Of a stretch of DNA of 9,502 nt, positions 5,512 to 9,502 are shown piece by piece (the first letter of the stretch is position 1; each line of letters begins with the position of its first letter). The notes under the pieces are model-generated. The model made no database searches, was not told where the DNA came from, and worked only from the letters and a program-made list of their open reading frames with translations. The position numbers were made by a program, and so were the translations under genes. This stretch comes from an uncultured Propionivibrio sp. (GTDB lineage Bacteria > Pseudomonadota > Gammaproteobacteria > Burkholderiales > Rhodocyclaceae): positions 1 through 9,502 of the forward strand of contig CALHZD010000114.1 in assembly GCA_938040985.1 (NCBI GenBank), in the 5' to 3' direction.

Positions 5512-6600
5512 ATGAGTGAAGGAACAATATCAATAGAAAAAAAACCTGGACGCAAAAAAACAGGGCAAAACAAGGCAGCGCAAAGTGCGACTTTGCATGA
5601 GGCGCCGCATGATGGTGAGCGGCGGCTGTTCGATGGTGTGGAGCGCGTGTTTTATGATGGTTACTGGATCAAGACCTATCCGGCGCCCGCCGATTCGCTG
5701 GAAGCTAAAAAACGTTTGATCGAAGCGTTGGCTCGTCGCCTGTTCAATCATACTGAGCATGGACTCAATATCCCGGGTAGCCGTTTGAATGAGGCGCGCC
5801 AGAGCTATGACTCGGAAACCGATCCGGCGCGGCGGCGTGTCAAGGCGGCAATGCTCGCAGGCGCGCTGTTTAATCGCGCGACGGATATTTTCCGCAAACT
5901 TGTTGAGTTGCAAGCCGATGGGGTCGAGATTCAGGGAAACCCGTTGACGCGCGAGTGCGGAAAATGTCTGATTGAAGCGATGAATCTCGGCCATTCGGTG
6001 CTGCATCGTAGCGGCGAGGAAGGGATTGATGAGCTGTGGGGCGAACCGTTCCGGGCATTTTCGGTGTCCATCGAGGATTTCTACGAGAGCCGTTACATTA
6101 AGATTGGCCAGTGCCTGCGCGACATCGATCGGATTGGCGACGCGATGGTTGCCTGCTTTGCTCCGATCGATGCCTTTGAAGGCATTGGTACGGCCATCCG
6201 GGAATTCGTCGAAGCCGCCAAGACCAAGGTACAGACCTTGCGGACGGATCCAGATATCTTCGAAGTCTGGACAAGTCTGGTGACAGCATCCGAGCGTTTG
6301 GCGAACTTTACGCCGCGGACGCAGCCCCTAGTGGATGAGGCGCCGCCGACGCACGATATTTCCGACGGATTGCGTCTGATCCGCCGTGGCCGTGATCTGA
6401 TTTTTTACATTACGCGGGCGCGCACAACGATGCCGAAGAGCCTTGATGGCTACCTGATGCGCTGCGAAACCTATCTTAAAACCGGGAAAATGCCGCTTGT
6501 CGCGGATGCGACTGCCGCCGACAGCTTGCACGCAAGGCTTGCCGCCGCGTCAGAGTTGGGCGCAGGCATTGCAGATTGCGGCGGTTGCCGTACAAAGTGA
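5512..6600 (+). CDS. Unassigned protein with two CxxC motifs
   Basis: I do not recognise this family. From the ATG at 5512 the protein has 362 residues, with no signal peptide or transmembrane helix, so it is probably cytoplasmic. The first 35 residues are Lys/Gln-rich and low-complexity. The body (about 38-330) is rich in charged helices, with segments such as YDGYWIKTYPAP, ESRYIKIGQCLRDIDRIG and SLDGYLMRCETYLKTGKMP that look conserved. CGKC occurs at 149-152 and CGGC at 356-359, almost at the C-terminus, so metal binding or disulphide chemistry is possible. Codon use resembles its neighbours. The frame is open back to a TTG at 5476, preceded by AGGGGG at 5458-5463 (12-nt spacing), which would add 12 residues. 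Neither start has an ideal Shine-Dalgarno. It lies downstream of bactofilin on the same strand but after a 508-base spacer, so co-transcription is unproven. It converges on the bisphosphatase gene. Confidence 0.75.
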   Translation: MSEGTISIEKKPGRKKTGQNKAAQSATLHEAPHDGERRLFDGVERVFYDGYWIKTYPAPADSLEAKKRLIEALARRLFNHTEHGLNIPGSRLNEARQSYDSETDPARRRVKAAMLAGALFNRATDIFRKLVELQADGVEIQGNPLTRECGKCLIEAMNLGHSVLHRSGEEGIDELWGEPFRAFSVSIEDFYESRYIKIGQCLRDIDRIGDAMVACFAPIDAFEGIGTAIREFVEAAKTKVQTLRTDPDIFEVWTSLVTASERLANFTPRTQPLVDEAPPTHDISDGLRLIRRGRDLIFYITRARTTMPKSLDGYLMRCETYLKTGKMPLVADATAADSLHARLAAASELGAGIADCGGCRTK

Positions 6601-6640
6601 AGATACCTGCGCCGCCAAGCGAGGATAGGTACGGGGGCAT
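6601..6640. other. Short convergent gap without a clear terminator
   Basis: The stops of the unassigned gene and the bisphosphatase gene face each other across 40 bases. The only symmetry I see is a weak TACCT (6604-6608) / AGGTA (6627-6631) pair with no T-run on either side. Termination here may be Rho-dependent, or the transcripts may overlap. Confidence 0.4.
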
Positions 6641-8608
6641 TCAGTGCAGGCGCTGTTCTTTGATTAGTCCTTCGCGGTACGCGTGGAGGAGCGCAGTCAG
6701 CGCATCAATTTTCTCTTGAATGGCATGGCCGCGATCGGTGTCTTTGATGCGCTGGCGGGATGGGTGTGCATGAATAATCTCGGTCTCGCTGTCGATGTCC
6801 AGCTCCTCAGAGATAGCTTTCTGTTTTGATTCAAACGGCTGGTGTGCCGAGAGCAACATGCCGCGCGAGTTGGAAATCAGGGTATAACCGGCGATGCCCG
6901 TCTGTTTTTGGTAAGCGCGCGAAAAACCGCCATCGATGACCATAAGCCGCCCGTTAGCCTTGATCGGACGCTCTCCCTTGACCACTTTGACCGGCACATG
7001 GCCGTTGATGATGATGCCGGTTTCTGGATCAAGGCCGAATTCTCTGAGTATGTTTCTAGCAGTTTCTTCGCTGTCGCGCAGCGTGTAATAAGCATTGCGT
7101 TTTTCAGTGTGCGTGGTTTTGTCGGCAATTAAATAGCGCTCAAAGGTCGTCATGCGCTCTTTGCCAAACAGCGGTGACATTGGCGCACACCACATGAACC
7201 ACATGGCGTCCATGCCGTAGCGTTTTTTCGCCGGATGGTCGGTGTCGAAATACCCCTGCCGCGCCAGGCGGTCGACGCGATCGAGAAAAGCTTTGCCGCT
7301 GAATGACTTTCCATCGACATTGAAAGCACGGAAAGAACCATCATCGTTCATGGCAATACAGCCGTGGTAGAGCAGGTTGCCGTCGTGAATGCGGTACAGA
7401 CTACCGATCGAGAACAAGAAGCGCGTATGCTGCTGGAGTTTTTTGCTGGTCACGAAGGACATCGTCAAGCGGTCAACGACGGCTTGCTCCTCCGGCGTAA
7501 GCGCTTCCGGATTCTGCGGGTCGATAGTCGGGAAGAAGCTGTCGAGTAGCGGGTATTCGACGCCGCCCAGCGTGATGACGCCACGCGCGTAGTCGATCTT
7601 GGGCAGCAGCAGGCGCTCGTCCATCTGGTACTGCGGCCGCCGGCGGATGGCAGCGCTTTCCAGCTTGAACTGGATGACGGCAATGGCTTTTTGCATCTGC
7701 GCCATCAGGCGGATTTCCTGCGCGCTAAAATTGCTGCCGGCCTCGACCTTGGGAATGAAGCGTGTACACGGATCATCCTTGTAAGTTTCGAGCGCAAAGG
7801 AAGCTAACGGCAGGATGCTGATACCGTACCCGTTTTCCAGCGTTTCCATGTTGCCATAGCGCAGGCTGATGCGGATGACGTTGGCGATGCAGGCTTCACT
7901 GCCGGCTGCTGCACCCATCCAGAGCATATCGTGGTTGCCCCATTGAATGTCGACCTGATGGTGTTCCATCAACTGGTCGAGGATGATGTGCGCGCCGGGG
8001 CCGCGATCGTAGATGTCTCCGATAATGTGCAGGCGTTCAACGGCTAGCCGCTGGATAAGTTGCGCCAGTGCAATGATGAATATCTGAGAGCTGCCGGTGG
8101 AGGCGATGGTTTCGATTTGACTTTGGTTGTACGCTAGCTTGTGTTCGACGCCTTCCTGATCGTAAAGCAGTTCCTCGATCGTTTCTGAAACATCTGCCGG
8201 CAATAGCTTGCGCACGGTTTCCCGGCGATATTTAGCGCTCAGCGTACGGCAGAATTTGACGAGCCGAACCAGCGTCAGACGGAGCCATTCCTCTTTGTCG
8301 GCAGCGTTTTGCAGAATCTGCGGTATTTTTTCTTCCGGGTAGTAAATGAGCGTAGCTAGGCTGCGCCGTTCCGGACGTGACATCGAATTGGCAAACATTT
8401 CTTCGATCTTGCGCCAGATCGAGCCGGCGCCGTTGCGAACAATGTGCTCAAAGGCTTCGTGCTCGCCGTGAACGTCGGAAAGAAAATGCTCAGTGCCCTT
8501 GGGGAGTTGTAGCTCCGAGGAAAAGTTGATGATAGCGGTCGAAGCAGACTGTATCGAAGGATATTTTTCCGAAAGCAGTTGCAGGTAATTGAGTGGATAT
8601 TTTTGCAT
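6641..8608 (-). CDS. fbp: Fructose-1,6-bisphosphatase, class III
   Basis: This cytoplasmic enzyme hydrolyses fructose 1,6-bisphosphate to fructose 6-phosphate, the committed gluconeogenic step. The 655-residue length and sequence fit the class III family best known from Bacillus subtilis Fbp (about 670 residues), which is unrelated to the common class I enzyme. A calcineurin-type metal centre is visible: LPKGTEHFLSDVHGE (35-49), GDIYDRG (197-203) and GNHD (224-227). Distal conserved segments include LLYHGCIAMND (412-422), NGHVPVK (535-541) and IDGGFSRAYQ (558-567). All are intact. I chose the ATG at 8608. The frame is open to a TTG at 8728, but those 40 residues have no counterpart in the family as I recall it, and that TTG coincides with a probable promoter -35 box. 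No strong Shine-Dalgarno is seen. It is monocistronic as far as the window shows. Confidence 0.92.
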   Translation of the reverse strand: MQKYPLNYLQLLSEKYPSIQSASTAIINFSSELQLPKGTEHFLSDVHGEHEAFEHIVRNGAGSIWRKIEEMFANSMSRPERRSLATLIYYPEEKIPQILQNAADKEEWLRLTLVRLVKFCRTLSAKYRRETVRKLLPADVSETIEELLYDQEGVEHKLAYNQSQIETIASTGSSQIFIIALAQLIQRLAVERLHIIGDIYDRGPGAHIILDQLMEHHQVDIQWGNHDMLWMGAAAGSEACIANVIRISLRYGNMETLENGYGISILPLASFALETYKDDPCTRFIPKVEAGSNFSAQEIRLMAQMQKAIAVIQFKLESAAIRRRPQYQMDERLLLPKIDYARGVITLGGVEYPLLDSFFPTIDPQNPEALTPEEQAVVDRLTMSFVTSKKLQQHTRFLFSIGSLYRIHDGNLLYHGCIAMNDDGSFRAFNVDGKSFSGKAFLDRVDRLARQGYFDTDHPAKKRYGMDAMWFMWCAPMSPLFGKERMTTFERYLIADKTTHTEKRNAYYTLRDSEETARNILREFGLDPETGIIINGHVPVKVVKGERPIKANGRLMVIDGGFSRAYQKQTGIAGYTLISNSRGMLLSAHQPFESKQKAISEELDIDSETEIIHAHPSRQRIKDTDRGHAIQEKIDALTALLHAYREGLIKEQRLH

Positions 8609-8699
8609 GATCGGGACGGGGGCGTGGCGCAACTTGATCAAATTCGTACCAGAGGAGCGGCCGGAGAGAGACGTCACACTAGCAGCACACTCGGCATTA

Positions 8700-8728
8700 G
8701 TATCAGGTCTCCTGGCATGTTCCGTCAA
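8700..8728 (-). promoter_or_regulatory. Candidate sigma-70 promoter of fbp
   Basis: Read on the minus strand, TTGACG (8728-8723) and TGATAC (8705-8700) are separated by 17 bases. The -35 box is one mismatch from consensus. Transcription would begin near 8693, giving a leader of about 85 nt before the ATG at 8608. It also explains why the open frame upstream of that ATG should not be read as protein. Confidence 0.4.
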
Positions 8729-8849
8729 TGCGGGCGAGCCAGCAGAAAATTTTCGGCAATGAAAATGCTTTGATTAGAGTTATTTTCTGATGAAATCAGG
8801 TGGTGTTCTTAAAATGATCAACGGCGGTTTCAAGGGTTGAAAAAACTGA

Positions 8850-8990
8850 ATGCGTTATCTCGTATGCATGCTTCCTCTGTTGTTACGGCAAGGCGTGGCT
8901 GCAATATTCCAGGTCAGCGTGCCAAAAATAAGGTTACGCTGCGAACTGATACTCTCGCGATTATGCCGCCACACAGTGTCGTGTGATTAA
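8850..8990 (+). CDS. Possible small protein of 46 residues
   Basis: The open frame starts with ATG and begins MRYLVCMLPLLLRQG. It has a short hydrophobic N-terminus, four cysteines and a basic middle. It stops with TAA beside a hairpin and T-rich sequence. The ribosome-binding site is poor, since AAGGG lies about 13 bases upstream. I recognise no family, and a frame of this length can occur by chance. It is listed because nothing else explains the region. Confidence 0.15.
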   Translation: MRYLVCMLPLLLRQGVAAIFQVSVPKIRLRCELILSRLCRHTVSCD

Positions 8991-9016
8991 CGTTTCTTTT
9001 TTGCTGTTTTTTGTTG
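8970..9016 (+). terminator. Weak terminator-like hairpin and T-rich tract
   Basis: CACAC (8970-8974) and GTGTG (8981-8985) form a 5-bp stem with a 6-base loop. It is followed after several bases by T-rich sequence with runs of six T. The gap between stem and T-run, and the short stem, make it a poor intrinsic terminator. Confidence 0.2.
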
Positions 9017-9240
9017 AGTGACAGTTAGGGATTAAATCATCTTCAGTATGAACGGGTTATGAGATATTGTCACTAATAAACTCGGGCAAGCAGTCTGTTT
9101 TAACGATGCTACGGATGCCGAATCACTCGTTTCTTTGGGAAAAATATTTGCGCACGCCAATATGCGGTGTGGTGTTTTGGTAACTAACCCCCGTAACTGT
9201 TAGGTTTGCATTGAAACGATGTACCTTGGAGGGTACTAGA

Positions 9241-9268
9241 TTGACAAAAACAAAAAATGTCTTATAAT
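9241..9268 (+). promoter_or_regulatory. Consensus sigma-70 promoter of tRNA-fMet
   Basis: TTGACA (9241-9246) and TATAAT (9263-9268) match both sigma-70 consensus hexamers exactly, with a 16-base A-rich spacer. The start point would be near 9275, about 50 bases before the tRNA. This strength is expected for a stable RNA gene. Confidence 0.85.
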
Positions 9269-9323
9269 TATTAGCTTCAAGTAAGTTCAATTATGTGTTC
9301 TAGAGATTGGTGTAATTTTCTGG

Positions 9324-9399
9324 CGCGGGGTGGAGCAGTTGGCAGCTCGTCGGGCTCATAACCCGAAGGTCGCAGGTTCAAGTCCTGCCCCCGCAACCA
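9324..9399 (+). tRNA. Initiator tRNA-fMet (anticodon CAT)
   Basis: This 76-base tRNA folds into a full cloverleaf and has the hallmarks of the bacterial initiator. C at position 1 faces A at position 72, so the acceptor end is unpaired. Three consecutive G-C pairs flank the anticodon loop (CGGGCTCATAACCCG, anticodon CAT at 9357-9359). The T-arm GGTTCAAGTCC is intact and the terminal CCA is encoded (9397-9399). The D-loop is one base shorter than that of the E. coli initiator as I recall it. It delivers formyl-methionine to start codons. A consensus promoter lies just upstream. I see no clear terminator after it, so it may be co-transcribed with sequence to the right. Confidence 0.95.
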
Positions 9400-9451
9400 A
9401 TCATTTATAGTCTGTACGGTTGCTGCTGTTAGGTTTTTAGTTGTGCAGTAC

Positions 9452-9479
9452 TTGACACATTTTTTTATTGATGTAGAAT
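9452..9479 (+). promoter_or_regulatory. Strong sigma-70 promoter leading off the right edge
   Basis: TTGACA (9452-9457) and TAGAAT (9474-9479) are separated by 16 T-rich bases, with one mismatch in total from consensus. It has the same spacing and style as the tRNA-fMet promoter. That suggests another highly expressed gene, perhaps stable RNA, begins just beyond the window. The gene itself is not visible. Confidence 0.65.
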
Positions 9480-9502
9480 TCACCTTCTCACTTTTTGGTG
9501 GG

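Larger units (their letters stand above)
8609..9240. other. Long intergenic stretch with no clear gene
   Basis: Between the bisphosphatase start and the tRNA promoter, over 600 bases carry no convincing gene. The part next to the bisphosphatase should be its promoter and leader. Beyond about 8740 the DNA is AT-rich. The only notable contents are a 46-codon open frame (8850-8990), a weak hairpin followed by T-rich sequence (8970-9016), and a small CTAAC/GTTAG pair (9184-9188 / 9199-9203). Confidence 0.5.

Noticed and set aside
8609..8728. 40-residue N-terminal extension of the bisphosphatase from a TTG start
   Set aside because: The extension has no counterpart in the family as I recall it, and the TTG forms part of a likely -35 promoter element.
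9277..9483. Minus-strand open frame of 68 codons containing GQDLNLRPSGYEPDELPTAP
   Set aside because: This is the well-known artefact of translating the reverse strand of tRNA-fMet. It covers the tRNA exactly and is not a protein.

Overview
The window looks like chromosomal DNA of a Gram-negative bacterium. I favour a betaproteobacterium (Burkholderiales-like), but this rests on codon style and on protein resemblance, and no ribosomal RNA is present to confirm it. Coding regions are moderately GC-rich. Several gene-free stretches are clearly more AT-rich and hold much inverted-repeat structure.

Layout. Bases 1-318 hold no convincing gene but contain about four degenerate ~40-bp tandem repeats with GC-rich inverted arms (155-314). 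Bases 319-3846, all on the minus strand, form a compact three-gene signalling operon read right to left: a membrane histidine kinase (glrK/qseE-like), a small lipoprotein with a C-terminal coiled coil (qseG-like), and an NtrC-family sigma-54 response regulator (glrR/qseF-like). The last two genes overlap by 4 bases. Bases 3847-4268 are an AT-rich divergent intergenic region. A bactofilin gene (4269-5003, plus strand) follows. After it comes a 508-base gene-free stretch with several clean stem-loops, then a gene for a conserved-looking protein I cannot assign (5512-6600, plus). Converging on it is a class III fructose-1,6-bisphosphatase gene (6641-8608, minus). Bases 8609-9323 are mostly empty and AT-rich. 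They end in a near-perfect sigma-70 promoter that drives an initiator tRNA-fMet gene (9324-9399). A second strong promoter at 9452-9479 points off the right edge.

How the genes work together. The GlrK/QseG/GlrR set is a coherent sensory module: an envelope signal is sensed by the kinase, modulated by the lipoprotein, and passed to a sigma-54 activator. Its targets are not visible here. The bactofilin is a self-assembling cytoskeletal protein, and the unassigned gene downstream on the same strand may be a partner, although a long structured spacer separates them. The bisphosphatase (gluconeogenesis) and the initiator tRNA are independent housekeeping units.

I found no CRISPR array, insertion sequence, phage gene, toxin-antitoxin pair or other clear defence system. 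The best leads for something undescribed are the unassigned 362-residue protein with two CxxC motifs beside a cysteine-bearing bactofilin, the stem-loop-rich spacer between them, and the repeat cluster at the left end.
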